Both the position numbers and the translations under genes were made by a program. This document shows positions 41,793 through 54,289 of a stretch of DNA of 64,000 nt, piece after piece. The stretch lies in the NCBI GenBank assembly GCA_001972305.1, contig BDDD01001638.1:128422-192421 (forward strand). The letters run 5' to 3'. The stretch is from Cephalotus follicularis (taxonomy: Eukaryota > Streptophyta > Magnoliopsida > Oxalidales > Cephalotaceae). A model generated the notes under the pieces. That model made no database searches. It was not told where the DNA came from and was given only the letters and a program-made list of their open reading frames with translations. Every line of letters starts with the position of its first letter. The first letter of the stretch is position 1.

Positions 41793-44100
41793 TGTAACGA
41801 CTCACATTAATTTTTGGGTAAATTGATGTTTGGGGCTTGAGGGAAATTTTTCTTTTTCTCCTTAGTTGTGGTCGGCTTGGGCTTCTCTTCTTGGATAGTG
41901 TTAGTTTGGTTTGGGCTTGGTGGAGGCCCAGTGGTTTGTTATGGTTATGTGATGAAGAGATATTTGTATTGGTGTTGGGATATGTGCAAAGCTTACTTAG
42001 GAAGCTTTGGCAGTTGGCTTTCGCAGACACCACATCCATCATCTCATGACTGAAGAAGCATTTGAGAGAGTGAGCATTCATCTTTCTTTTTTCTTCTCCG
42101 TCTTTATTCTGAAGCTTCGTTCGCTGTTTGAGGTTGGGATTTTCCTTAACCTTCTACGCGTCTAGCAGGTAAGATTCCTCCTCGGTACGTTGTGGTACGT
42201 TGCTTTGTTGGTGTTGAGACGATCTTTAAGGCCGAGAAAGAGCTTCGCCTTGGTTTTCATGGATGTACGTTGTTCATGCATGACTTCAGAAATGTTTGTT
42301 CATGGTGGCTAAGCGTTGTTGTGTGGTGGTCTTGCAGAGGAGGATCTAGGCACGGAGTCCGCACAATAAGGAAGCTATTGATACTAGTGAGTGGGATGTT
42401 CTTTGTATCAATTGATAACAAAGAGTTTACTGTTTATATGCCCTTCCATGATATTATCTTTGACTAGGATTTCTTCTCCTGTCATCTGTTGATATTGCAT
42501 GTGAATACTGTTGTTCCGAGCTGAGGACTCAATGCCCGGGTTGAACTCGTTATTTCCCCTTCTGTTTAAGTATTCATGATTTATTTTGATATCTAGTTTT
42601 GTTGTCCTCGGGTACTGGTTACTGGTTACTTGGTTATGTATGAGACTTATTGTGGTTGATGGAGGAGTGGGCGTTCGACCCCAATTCCATTCAGCAGTGC
42701 CATTGTCTATGATGAACTGTTGGGCGTGACTGTGCCTAGGTTCCATACCCGTATCTGCTCTTTTCATTGGCCTATGATGGAATGATGTGTGAGGGCAGCC
42801 GAGGATCCGTTATCTTCTCTGGTCAGGCCAAAATGGAGGCTTTGTACATGAGACTGCCGGCCCGAGATGGTCTAAGTGGTGATACACTTACCTATGAGCC
42901 GATGTTCTCCTCTGTCATCTCGTCAAGGGTAGAGCTGAGCGTTGATTGCCGACGGGGGTGGGCTTGCGTAGCCCCTCGATCGATGTTCTTGTAGTGAGGT
43001 GCGCCAATGTGTGATTGCCGAAGAAGGAGTGCTTGAGTACCCCTTCTATCGATGTTCATGCGGTGCTCTGGAAGTGGGTATCAATATGTGTATATAAGGG
43101 ATGTGTACAATCCTGTAGCCCATGACCACGTTGATGGATCTTCAACGGAGCTGTTATTTGTGCTTGCCGAGGTGGTTTGGGCTTTGGAAGTGTGTGAGTA
43201 TGATGTGTGCATGTGTGTGTCTGTGGAAATGTGCTTGTGATTGACACAGTACCAGTAGTCCCCTGATAAATGTTGATCCTTAGAGTATGATATTTTGTTC
43301 ATCCTCGGATCCCTGGCAAGATTGATATATATATAACCTGTTGTTATCTTCTTTCCATAAGGTCGGTCATTGAGTTGGTAGCTCTGACGTCTCCTTGAGT
43401 TTCCTTTTTATCGATATCTTTGTACATATTCACCTCTGCCTTGTTTTGTTGAGCAGGGGATATGGGTTGTCCTCGGCCCAGTTAGGGCAGGGCACGTTTA
43501 CCTTGGCTCTTGGCACTCGGTGGATGTGGGTTTGCCCAGGATATTCCTTCACCTTACTCACTAGTCAGTTGGACTAATCCCCTCTCAGTTTTGTGTGCAG
43601 AGGAAGCAGGGCAGCAGGGCTGTTGAGATCCACAAAGGATAACGTGTTGAAAGAGGTATATGCCTGATGCAGCACCTTAGGATGGCTCCTCGGCCACGGG
43701 CACGTTCATGCATTTGCGGACATTCTCGGGGTTTTTGTGTAGACTTTGTTATTGTCTATGTCTTGTAAACCCTCTTTTGTAAACTTGTATATGATTTCTT
43801 GGATGTTGTGGGTCCTTCACATTTTACCCGGGACCGTATATAATTCACTTGTTGTTTTATATACTTTGTTGTTATGAGCTAATTTCCTAGCCCTGTTGTT
43901 GTTTATGCTAAGTGTTTGGGGTTCAGGGACGACGCACGGGTTTGGGAGTCATTTGACCCTGGGCAAAGGAGCAGGTCTCCCCTACCCTGGCCTTGGTGAA
44001 ACCTCAGTGTTTCTCCCTGAGACCTTTTGAGCGTGGTACCTCTGCTGAGAAGCCAGGGGAAGGGTGACTATGTTCATGGTTAGTCAAATCTTAGGTTGAC
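41793..44100 (+). repeat. 3' LTR of element E, truncated by element F
   Basis: It is colinear with the 5' LTR until GTCAAATCTTAGGTTGAC at 44100, where F begins. The last 550 bp or so of this LTR are not found on the far side of F, so a deletion accompanied or followed the F insertion. Confidence 0.92.
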
Positions 44101-46971
44101 TGTCACACCCCGTTTTCGACAAACGCACATAAAGGTGGTAAAGGCAATTAACATTAAGGTTCAGCTTATGCAGTACCATAAAATTTAAACTTTTCAAATA
44201 ACACATCAGTTGCGGAAGCATCAAAACTCATAAGCTGAAAACACGTAATGTGCATCCCATACTGCATGCTACTCAATACAAACCTGTCATTGTTAAAAGC
44301 GCAAAAAATGGAGCGTGATCATAAAACATTAATAAACCCCATCGTTAAACAAATCCAAAAGTACGGTACATCAGTATTCAATAAAGCAAAACCAGTTTAT
44401 TAAAATCCAAAAGAACATAATACCATTAACAACATAAAAGCTTGTTTTTCGTCCCTGCTGGTCCAACACCGGTCCATTGCATCAATCTATAAAGTAGGGG
44501 GTTAGCCTTTTTCCTTACTCGGCTAAGTCATAAAAGTAGTTTGGGGTCAACATTGCATGCATGTCATGAAATGTATACATAGATGATGCAGTGCAGTAGA
44601 AAACACCACTTTATATATATAAATATATGAAAATATATATACTAGCAGTACAGTAAAATAATAGTAGGGATATATATATAAAAACATATGTATGCAGTAA
44701 AAGTACAGTAGTAGCCCAGCCAGGGCTACATCAACAGGAACAGTAATGTCTGAACAGGACCAGTAAACAGTACAGTATGTCCACAAAGGGACCACAACAG
44801 GCAGGCAGGATGTGTAACGCCGCCAACTCCTGGCCGCACGTTACACTCCCACTTCGGTTCCAACTCCAGGCAACCATGCAAGACAACAGTACAGTACATT
44901 GAGTTACCCAACCCACTCCTGGCTCCTAGGTGAACCCTGCCACTAGCCGGCGCTGGCAGTCTCCGCCATGTAACTAGTGGTTCAAGCACAGACACAGTAA
45001 ATTCACAGAGCAATCAGTGAATAATCGCAGTAAACAGATCAGTAGTGATCGTTAGATCAACATCAGGCAGTTTATTTCAAATTGTTTTTGAAAGTCATAA
45101 ACATTTGAAATATGTATTTTCAGCAGTGGAAAATACTTTTAAACAGTTCAGTAGGTGAAAATTGCTTTCCAATATGTTAAAAAATATACAATACTCATTT
45201 TATATTTTCGTACTCGACATAGTAGTTTACAACTCATATATGCATTTCTAATGTAACAATACTTAGAAATCATAATCAATTTATAAACAGTCAATAAACA
45301 GGCAGTAAACAGTACATATGCAAAGCATACAAATGCTCGAATGCATCATAGGCAAAATCGGGGTTGTCGGGTATCAAAATTGTGAAAATTGTCCAAATAG
45401 GACCCTAAAGCGTCGACATTTATTCCTCAGGCGTCGACGCTTATGTCCTTTAAGCGTCGACATTCAGTCCCATAGCGTCAGCGCTTTCAGTGCCTGGGCG
45501 TCAATGTCACCTTCCATAGACGTCGACATTTAAAACGCATTAAACATATAAAACGCAGTTCACAATACTAAGCGTCGATGCTTACCAAAGGCGCCGACGG
45601 TTTCAAGCAGCAGTCGTCTTCTTCGTCACGACATCACCAAACTGTGACATTTCCACAACAATAGCATGCAATCCAACATGTATAAAGCCTAGAAAATCGA
45701 CATGCCACATCATATTACACATCCAGTACAACATAGCATCATGTCAGTGATAAAAACAGTTCAACCGGCCATGTAATCTATGCATAAACATCACTAAACA
45801 AACACCAATCATTGAACACAAAATACAATTATAGCTTCCCCTACCTCTGATTCCAAGTTATGAATCGCAGTAGCAACAGCACAGTCAAGCCACAGGTTCA
45901 ATTTCGAACCTTTCCCAATAACCTTTGAACCGAGCCTGGTTCTTGTCGATTGATCAATTCCTCACCGTCAAATCCAATTGCCACTCACACATTGCACATA
46001 CAACGCATTTCAATTATGCTCAACATATAAAACATTGCCGTCACCAAAACGCTGGCCGGATTCCGGCCAACTCATCCAGCTTATGAAACACCCATAAACC
46101 GGTTCCCCATTGAACGGTCTACATAGAACTGCTCAAGACTCGCCATGAATCGGCGTCGAACCCGGCGCCATGGCGGGCAGCGAGTTGCGACCCAAAAATG
46201 CCACACATTCACCAGTTATACATATCTCTGCCTATGATTCTCTGAGACTCGGCGCCAAACGCACGGTCTCAGGCGGTAGTGAGTCGACTCAGTCGACTGA
46301 TTCCGCCCGATTCCGGCCGAAATACGCCACACCGGTGGTCTAAATGGATAGAGCGGGCCTTCTAGATAAAAACCCCTTCCATCCGCGACGCTAACGGCGC
46401 CGAGAAACGCCTGCAAATGGCACACACAGTGACTGCAGAGGAGAAGAAAAAGAAGAAAAACGGGAAGGGGAAGGAGGAGTTACCGTCTGTTGGCGTGCCT
46501 GGGTTGACCGTCGTGCTCTCCCAGTCCGATAGCTTGCTCCAGCGTCCTTTCTCCTTCTCACTCTTAGTTTCTCTCCAGATCTCTCTTTCTCTCTCTGGTG
46601 CGGGTGCACAAAGTGCCCACTGTCTCCTTTCTTGCACAAGAGTGTGATGCGCCTGTCTCTCTCTCTCTACCTTATAACATTTGTTTCCCCCTTAGTAATT
46701 TCTGGTAAAATACTAAGGTCTGGGTCCAGATTTTTCCACAAACCGTGACATAAATTATCCAAATAGCCACCAAAATAATTGAAATAATAATGCGAACACT
46801 AGGCTTTATTGTCGCGCATTAAAAATAGTCTTTATTAGCCATTTTGGCCAACATAATTACGGTTTAAATGCGTAATGCCTTTTTTATTTCTTCGGGCCTT
46901 TATTCGTTTTATTTACGATCGTACACGCACCAATTTCATAATAATTATTTATGAAATTTACGGGCGTTACA
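44101..46971 (-). repeat. 3' LTR of element F
   Basis: On the plus strand it starts TGTCACACCCCG and ends GGGCGTTACA, 2871 bp. Its inner parts match the LTRs of C in reverse, including the GA-rich tract (46430-46680) and GAGTCGACTCAGTCGACTGA at 46271. It has a type I array but no type II array. Confidence 0.92.
45410..45600 (-). promoter_or_regulatory. Type I GTCGAC array in the F LTR
   Basis: Plus-strand site starts are 45410, 45431, 45454, 45475, 45498 and 45520, with steps of 21, 23, 21, 23 and 22 bp, then 45572 and 45591. Sites read GCGTCGAC, GCGTCAGC, GCGTCAAT, ACGTCGAC, GCGTCGAT and GCGCCGAC. Confidence 0.8.
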
Positions 46972-46983
46972 TCCTCCCCCCTT
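46972..46983 (-). other. Polypurine tract of element F
   Basis: The plus strand TCCTCCCCCCTT is the complement of a purine run directly before the 3' LTR on the minus strand. Confidence 0.9.
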
Positions 46984-49909
46984 AGAGAAATCTCATCTCG
47001 AGATTCCCTAGATTAAACATGTGAAGGTAGAATGCCTTTACTTCTTCCTCACGTTCTAAGTGGCTTTCCAAGCCCATGGTATTACCATCACACTTCCACC
47101 AATATCGAGCTTCAGATCTCGATACATCTTGCTAATGGCCAATTGTACGAAGAAACTGGAGCGATAGGCTTGCGACCGCAGCTCATCCACATCAAACAAT
47201 TCATAATCATACAATCCATAACCATATGGTTTATGACCGCACAATACGTAACCGTACAATCTGTCTCCGTTTGATCTGTAACCATACCATATCCATATCA
47301 TTGGGTTTCCAAGAACCCAACATATCACCTATTATTATTCCACAACTCCAAATAGCTCCAATTAGCACATATTTCTTTAATCACCCTCAATCTCCCAATA
47401 GTAAGGATCCTACACTGGTATATCCAGCATAGTTCCGTCCAAATCAAACAATCATATGTCAATAATACAAAAAAGTGCTATAATCTAGAAATTTAAACAA
47501 TTACATCATATCAGCAGAATAATCAGTTGAATACATTTCAACTCTTATAATCTCCCAAAAATCAGGCATGAAGTATTCTTTTATCGGACCTATGCCCCCT
47601 GTAAAGAAAACACAATTTATATCCACATTCTCGAAGGAGGAACCAACAGTCATAAATGAGCTCAGCCCTCAACATACCACACCCAATAGAATTACATCAT
47701 TCTAGAACCTCAAGTGATGAATCCATTAAAAATCATACTCTTAGGATTTCTCAAAATTTGGGCATGAAGTATTCGTTTATAGGACTCCATGCCACCTGAT
47801 AAATCACAGTTTATATGTTTGAGGACCAGCCCTCATCTCATCACAATCTACATGCTGGGGGCTTTGCCCACACCAGACTACATCTCAACTAAATCCAAAT
47901 ATATCATTTGCATGCAAAGGACAATCCTTTCAATACTCTCAATGATGGGTTTGATCTAATCCAATAATATAATACACATGCAAAGGATGATCATGTCAAA
48001 ACCTTAGAAGATGGGTCTGATCATATCCAATAATATCATACACCGATGAAATGATGCACTGCCACATGTCGGCAGGTTCAATACATCAACGCACAATTAT
48101 TTTCCAGCACTGCCACAAGCCGACAGGTCATATAATGTACAATAACAAGCCTCAAAACATCAGTTCCCTTACTTTATTTGTATAATACAAGATAGGCAAG
48201 AGAAATGAAATTCTTACTCTACGCTTGTCCTGACTAATCACTGTAACTGTCATCTGAACCTGAACCTGACCCACTTCATTTCAATGAAACAGGTCAGCAG
48301 CCAATGGCTATGTGCAATACACATAAGTAATAAATGAGTGCAGAGGTGTAGCGGATATATATATAATCGATCATGTGAGATGCATATCTAGCATAAAAAT
48401 ATATATATATATATATCGATCATGTGAGATGCGTACATAGCATAAGCAATGTCATCAATGTAATTTCATATCTATATAAGCCATAACACAATACGTGATC
48501 AGTAACTCTACCATATACCATCATCCGGGGCCTTTCGTGCTGTATCAATCCATGACCGTGCTATATCAACTACATCTCATATCCGTTTATGGTCTGTAGC
48601 CATCTACGGTTAGCCATCTACGGTCCATATCCATTCACACGCTACTAGGAATCTAGAGGCTAACAACATATGTAGTTGACATCAAACGGTCGACTAAATA
48701 TATATACTATCCCATACCAGCACATATAAGTAGTTGGCCGCCCTATCAGTTCATTCGTAATCTAGTTCGAGCATCCATGCAATGCCCATCTATTCAATAA
48801 CAGTCCATTCGACCACTACCCAATCAATAACGACCCGTTTGATCACTAACCTCTCAATAGCAGTTCATACGATCACTAACCGCTCAACAACGGTTCATAC
48901 GATCACTAACCGCTCAACAACGGTTAAAACGATCACTATTCATTCAATAACGGCCCATACGATCGCTAACTATTGATGATGATACATTCAATCACTAACT
49001 GCTAGATAATAGTTCATACTATCGCTAACCGCTCAACGATAGTTCATACGATCTTGATACGATCGATAACGACACGATACGATCCATGACGATACACTAG
49101 CCATTCGCAATGACCATTCATATTCTATTCCGATCAATCACTATTCGATACGAAAACTTTCCTGACAACACTTATGCTTTCGGCTCATCCGATCGACCAT
49201 TTCACCATTACGGCTTATTCGGTCGGTCACTTAGCCATCGTGGCTCATTCGGTCGGTCACTAATCTCTATATAGTTCATAGCCCTCATTGTCACTTCATT
49301 TGATATATCCTGTAGGATTTTAAGAGGTCCGCCTTCTTGAGGTTGGCCTTCCTGGCAAGTCTATACTGCTTGGTACCCTTAGGCACTAGTTTGGAGACTT
49401 AAACAGTAGCCTGATCTCAATCGGAATCAAGATCCATGCAAAACAGGGCAGTTTCACCAAAACAGGGCTATTGGCGTCAACACCACCCTTTAGGCGTCGA
49501 CGTCATCACTCTAGGTATCTACGTTCATATCAGGCTCTTCCAAAATGGTTTCCATCATGACGTGCAACATGGTCAGGAACCACGTGCCTTTGCTATGCTT
49601 GTGCGTACAATCGACGCATATCCACCATGTTTGCAGCATTCGCAGCCATCTGCTGCTTGAAGTAATCCGCTACACGGCTCATAGGGTCCGTTCTGTCATT
49701 TACTTCCTCCGGAACATTTCCATTAGCGGCTCAAGGCCTTCCGCATCTTCTCCTTCCGTCAATTTTGTTTCCTTTAAGAAAATATGACAATTAATCATCT
49801 TAAGGAAACAATTGTTAATTGCCAAGGGACTATTAGCCTGGACAAGTTCCTTATTCAATCCTTTAATTTCCAAGGATAGTATCCCAACGATAGCCTATAA
49901 TTAATATAA
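46984..49909 (-). mobile_element. Interior of element F: coding scraps and repeats
   Basis: On the minus strand an integrase zinc-domain scrap (YRSSFFVQLAISKMYRDLK, about 47085-47185) has lost the His of S-V-H-P. Duplicated modules span about 47580-48300. A (TA)n block lies at 48402-48417. The 30-bp GATCACTAACCGCTCAACAACGG-type repeat covers about 48795-49065, with more units than in C. A gag scrap is at about 49520-49745; it diverges from C where a stretch holding GCGTCGACG (about 49495) replaces the next part of gag. No complete ORF is present. Confidence 0.8.
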
Positions 49910-49921
49910 GCTCTGATACCA
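49910..49921 (-). other. Primer-binding site of element F
   Basis: The plus strand reads GCTCTGATACCA, the exact complement of TGGTATCAGAGC, three bases from the 5' LTR. Confidence 0.95.
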
Positions 49922-49924
49922 TGT

Positions 49925-51000
49925 TGTCACACCCCGTTTTCGACAAACGCACATAAAGGTGGTAAAGGCAATTCACATTAAGGTTCAGCTTATGCAATAC
50001 CATAAAATTTAAACTTTTCAAATAACACATCAGTTGCGGAAGCTCAAAACTCATAAGCTGAAAACACGTAACGTGCATCCCATACTGCACGCTACTCAAT
50101 ACAAGCCTGTCATTGTTAAAAACCCCAAAAACGAAGCGTGATCATAAAACATTAATAAATCCCATCGTTAAACAAATCCAAAAGTACGGTACATCAGTAG
50201 TCCATAAAGGAAAACCAATTTATTACAATCTAGAAGAACATAATACCAATAACAACATAAAAGCTTGTTCTTTGTCCCTGCTGGTCCAACATCGGTCCAC
50301 TGCATCAATCTGTAAAGTAGGGGGTTAGCCTTTGTCCTCACTCGGCTAAGTCATAAAAGTAGTTTGGGGTCAACATTGCATGCATGCCATGAAATGTATA
50401 CGTAGATGATGCAATGCAGTAGAAAACACCACTTTATATATATAAATATATGAAAATATATACACTAGCAATACAGTAAAATAACAGTAGGGACATATAT
50501 AAAATATATGTATGCAGTAACAGTACAGTAGTAGCCCAGCCAAGGCTACATCAACAGGCACAGTAATGTCCGAACAGGACCAGTAAACAGTACAGTATGT
50601 CCACAAAGAGACCACAACAGGCAGTATGTGTAACGCCGCCAACTCCTGGCCCCATGTTACACTCCCACTTTGGTCCCTACTCCAGGCAACCAAGCAAGAC
50701 AACAGTACAGTACAGTGAGTTACCCAGCCAACTCCTGGCTCCTAGGTCAACCCTACCCCTAGCCGGCGCTGGCAGTCTCTACCATGCAACTAGTGGTTCA
50801 AGCACAAACACATTAAATTCACAGAGCAGTCAGTGAATAATCGCAGTAAACAGTGCAGTAAACAGTACAAGAGTGATCGTTAGATCAACATCAGGCAGTT
50901 TATTTCAAATTGTTTTCGAAACTCATAAACATTTGAAATATGTATTTTCAGTAGCGGAAAATACTTTTAAACAGTTCAGTAGGTGAAAAATGCTTTCCCG
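49925..51000 (-). repeat. 5' LTR of element F, truncated
   Basis: It starts TGTCACACCCCG (plus strand) and matches 44101-45175 of the other LTR closely, then breaks off at ATGCTTTCCCG, at a TA-rich palindrome. The missing part includes the array region. Confidence 0.92.
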
Positions 51001-51023
51001 TATATATATATATATATATACGG
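50998..51023. repeat. 26-bp perfect palindrome at a truncation junction
   Basis: CCG, ten TA dinucleotides and CGG form an exact palindrome. It lies between the broken F LTR and the tail of a copia D polypurine tract (GGAGG at 51022-51026). Confidence 0.85.
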
Positions 51024-51027
51024 AGGT

Positions 51028-53991
51028 TATCAGGGATAAGTCCTGTAAGTCAGGTTATCTTGTAATAACAATACTTTGTAATAAACATTATAGTTCAATA
51101 AAGGATATTCTTTGTTATAATCAATGGCAATTGCTCATTTATGTATGTTTGCATATATATAGACACACACACACACACAGATATATACATATATATAATT
51201 AGTGAATGTCCATGAAATAAAGTTTGATCACTAATATGATGATTAGATAATGTTGTGAGACATAGCTCATCAGTAAGCTTTATTCTAGAACCTTCATAGT
51301 CGTAGGATTAGATACTTGGACATATGATATTCGAATAGACTAGCACGTTGCATGCCAACTCGTTGAAGAGGTTGACTGTTCTCACAAGTCATCATGTAGT
51401 GACTATATGTCATACACATGGGTGCTCATTATTTTATGAGTTCACTGAAGTGGCTCACTGTAAGAATTACTGTATGGAGCTTTACTTTTAGGCAGGCTTC
51501 CTGTACTACCATTTTTAGATAGGGGTGTCCTTGCAAGCAAAAAGGCGGCTGCATCCATATGTATTTTACATATGATACAATATGTGTCCATGCATTCTTA
51601 GTTCTTAGTTCCATTCATGTTCTATAGTGTAGATTCAGTAAGATTGGCATTTGCTATATGTATTATACCTAACTGTTGATACGGATCAGTTAATCACCAT
51701 GTTAACTAAATACACATATAGCGCCCTATCGTTCAAGGGGTTGGATCTTGTACCTAAGAGGTTATGAGAATGAGATCCTTACTCCTTTCTGACAAAACGT
51801 TCCAAGTCAAAGGTTCACTCTATTAGGGCAATTGATGAATCGCAAAGACTTGTTATGTTATGCTTGGTCCGAATGGTAAAGGAGGATGGATTATCTCATT
51901 TCCATTTGGGTTTAGCCTAAAACTGATGAGGGTGAATGCTAGATGCGTGTCACTGAACTGACCCACCATAGGTTATCTATTTGGAGAGTCAACACCTCTG
52001 TCAACAAAGTTCCTATCGTCTCGGTAGTTTATAGTCAAAGGTGACTAGTAGATCATACGTGATTTGCGTTGTGTCCTTAGACCTGAGCGGCAAGCATGCA
52101 TTGTGTAGTAACCGCTTGGTTTTGATTTCCGCCTTCCCCAGTGCTAGCCACGTGCTAGTAGAAGTGGTTTTCTTTGGGCACTGTGGGAGCTGCATTGATA
52201 TGCATGGGTGAGTACACAAGATGGGATCATCACACCCGTTTTGATGGGTTATAGGCTGTATAACATCTATGACCCTTGAAGACTTCGAGTCCTGGCCAAG
52301 CACTTGGGAGATTTGAAACAAGTCGTTTCCTGGGATGGCTCCCGATAGTCTCATTGCGTTCGTAGAATTATAGTTATCGCGGATTTACCTATGGTTGACA
52401 TTAATCCAAACCCTGGGCCGCGGTTAGAGCAAAGATGATGAGGGATACATGACACATAAACCGGTGATAGTGACAAAGTACTGGTTAACCAACTAATAAA
52501 TGGTAGATGTGGAACTTCGGTCCATGGTTCCGGGGGTGATTGGAGATCACACAGAGGCTATTTAGAGAGTCAAAAGACTATTGGGATGTTCTAGGAAATT
52601 TATCATTGTACCAGAATCCAACCTGGCTTTCGACTCCAGCCTGATTTTGGAACAGGTTGACATTTGTAAGAGACACATGTCATTTAGTGAGACATTAGCA
52701 TATAAGAGAGATGTTACTTTGCTATTGAACATTTTATTTGCAGGACATACATCCCTTGTTTAGAAGTGAGTTCGTGCATCGCCATAATAGAATGTAACGT
52801 GCAAATGATTGTTTGTGAAACTTTAAGTGCATTGGGTTTTTAATTAAAGAAAGAGCAAGTGGGCTTTATGGCATTTTGGGCTTTGGACATGCTTCCCATT
52901 GTGGGCCAAATTTTGGGCTTCCCTTTGCCTTGAATTGTGCCTTTGCATTTGAAAGAGAGTGCTTGGCCCAATTGTTATTTCTTAGCCTACTTATGTTGAC
53001 TATTCAATATGACATCACTTGTTTTGGGCTTGTTCTCAATGCATGCACCCGACGTTTTTTCTTTGAAGTGTGGCCGGCCATTAGGTGATATTATGGAGAG
53101 AATGGGTGAGTCATGATGCTTTAAGCATAAATATCTTTGACTAGTCTTCATGAGGGATGATAACTTAAGACTTAAGATATTTTTTGGAATGACTTACACC
53201 TCACACCTTCCTTCATTCTCTCAATTCTCACCGGTTCATTCTCTCTTCTCTTTTCTCCTCTCCATTGTCGTGAGCTCTCTTCTTAATTGAAGAGTTTGAA
53301 GGACCTTTGAAGCTCTTTGAGTGAAAAGATCACAAACATCTTCTTCTCACCATCCAAACTCTATATAGGTGGAGATATTTTCCTCCATGGATCATATCTT
53401 TCCTTGTAAAGATTATTAGTTTAGGTTTAAACTTCAAGACACTTCACAAAGCCTCTTTTTCATGTCCATTGGAACATCTTTTGTGAAGGAGGAAGTCTTG
53501 ATTCAAAACTTGGAGTACACCAAACTTTTGGGCAAAGAATTAGGTAATGATTCTAATTCATCTCCTTAATATTTTGTGTCCTTTGTGATTGTTTTGGGAT
53601 GATGTTGAGGTCAGGTTTGAGGGCTGGGATTGCCATCCCAGCCATGCCCTTTTCTTGTAGGTTGAGTATCCTAGAAAACCCTAAGGGTTTCCCAGGGTTA
53701 GGGTATGGGTTTGTGGAGCAAATGTGTTAGGGTTTGGTGTGTTACCCTAATGAATATTTTGGGAGAGCCAATGCTAGGGTTTGTATAACCCTAGCTCCAA
53801 CCTGCCACCTTTCATGCTTTGAGATGTTTATAGGTTCGATTGATACCCTAATGAGAGATCCTAGTGCATGTTGGGACAATTCTAGAGTTAAGATTTAGGG
53901 TATCTATTTGATTGGAATTAAAAAGTTTTTGAAAGTCACCCTAAACCCTAATTCCAAAAATCTTCCAAACATTTTTTGAGCCAATCCAACA
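51028..53991 (+). repeat. Copia D LTR, near full length
   Basis: It begins TATCAGGGATAAG (TG mutated to TA; compare TGTCAGGGATAAG at 33874), preceded by polypurine-like GGAGG. It ends near CCAATCCAACA, followed by a possible degraded primer site (TAGTGTCAGTGG). The length is about 2.96 kb. It contains (AC)n at 51164-51179 and AACCCTAA-rich text near its end. It has no GTCGAC array, unlike the D1 LTR. Confidence 0.8.
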
Positions 53992-54289
53992 ACAATAGTG
54001 TCAGTGGTCCTTAGACCTGAGCCAGCACTAGATGTCTTGTGCATAAGATATCATGCTTTGATAATGCTTAATTACATCTTATAACCATGAGGAGTATGCA
54101 GGTAGTTGTTGGGTATGGTAGATTATGCATGAAGAAATGTGAGGGAGCGAGATGGAATCTACCGTTCCCAGTAGATGGAGTTTATGCTTAGGGTTCTTAG
54201 CTATAAGATTTCCTGGCTAGGATGAATTGGAATGTTGATTGCAATATCAGAAATCAAAAAAGTGGAATGGGTTTCTTATTTGATCGTGA
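53992..54289. other. Unassigned AT-rich sequence
   Basis: It follows the D LTR and precedes the H LTR piece. It could be D leader sequence, since a degraded primer-site-like word is at 53996-54007, but I see no coding signal or repeat. Confidence 0.3.

Larger units (their letters stand above)
33994..44100 (+). mobile_element. Ty3/gypsy chromovirus E (Tekay/Del-like)
   Basis: 5' LTR, primer site, gag, protease, RT, RNase H, integrase, chromodomain, polypurine tract and a 3' LTR truncated by element F are all in order. The LTR family is different from A. It carries many stops and frameshifts and a damaged RT active site. It inserted into the start of a copia D LTR. Confidence 0.93.
44101..51000 (-). 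mobile_element. Non-autonomous Ty3/gypsy element F, same family as C
   Basis: On the minus strand the order is truncated 5' LTR (51000-49925), perfect primer site, a 2.9-kb interior without pol core genes, polypurine tract and 3' LTR (46971-44101). The interior has the same pieces as C: gag scrap, 30-bp repeat array, duplicated GGCAGTGC modules and the integrase zinc-domain scrap. The outer end of the 5' LTR is missing. It sits in the 3' LTR of element E. Confidence 0.9.

Noticed and set aside
53680-53960. Interstitial telomeric repeats in the AACCCTAA-rich text (also 33000-33320 and 13600-13640).
   Set aside because: The words are scattered and are part of the D LTR sequence in all copies; there is no tandem heptamer array.
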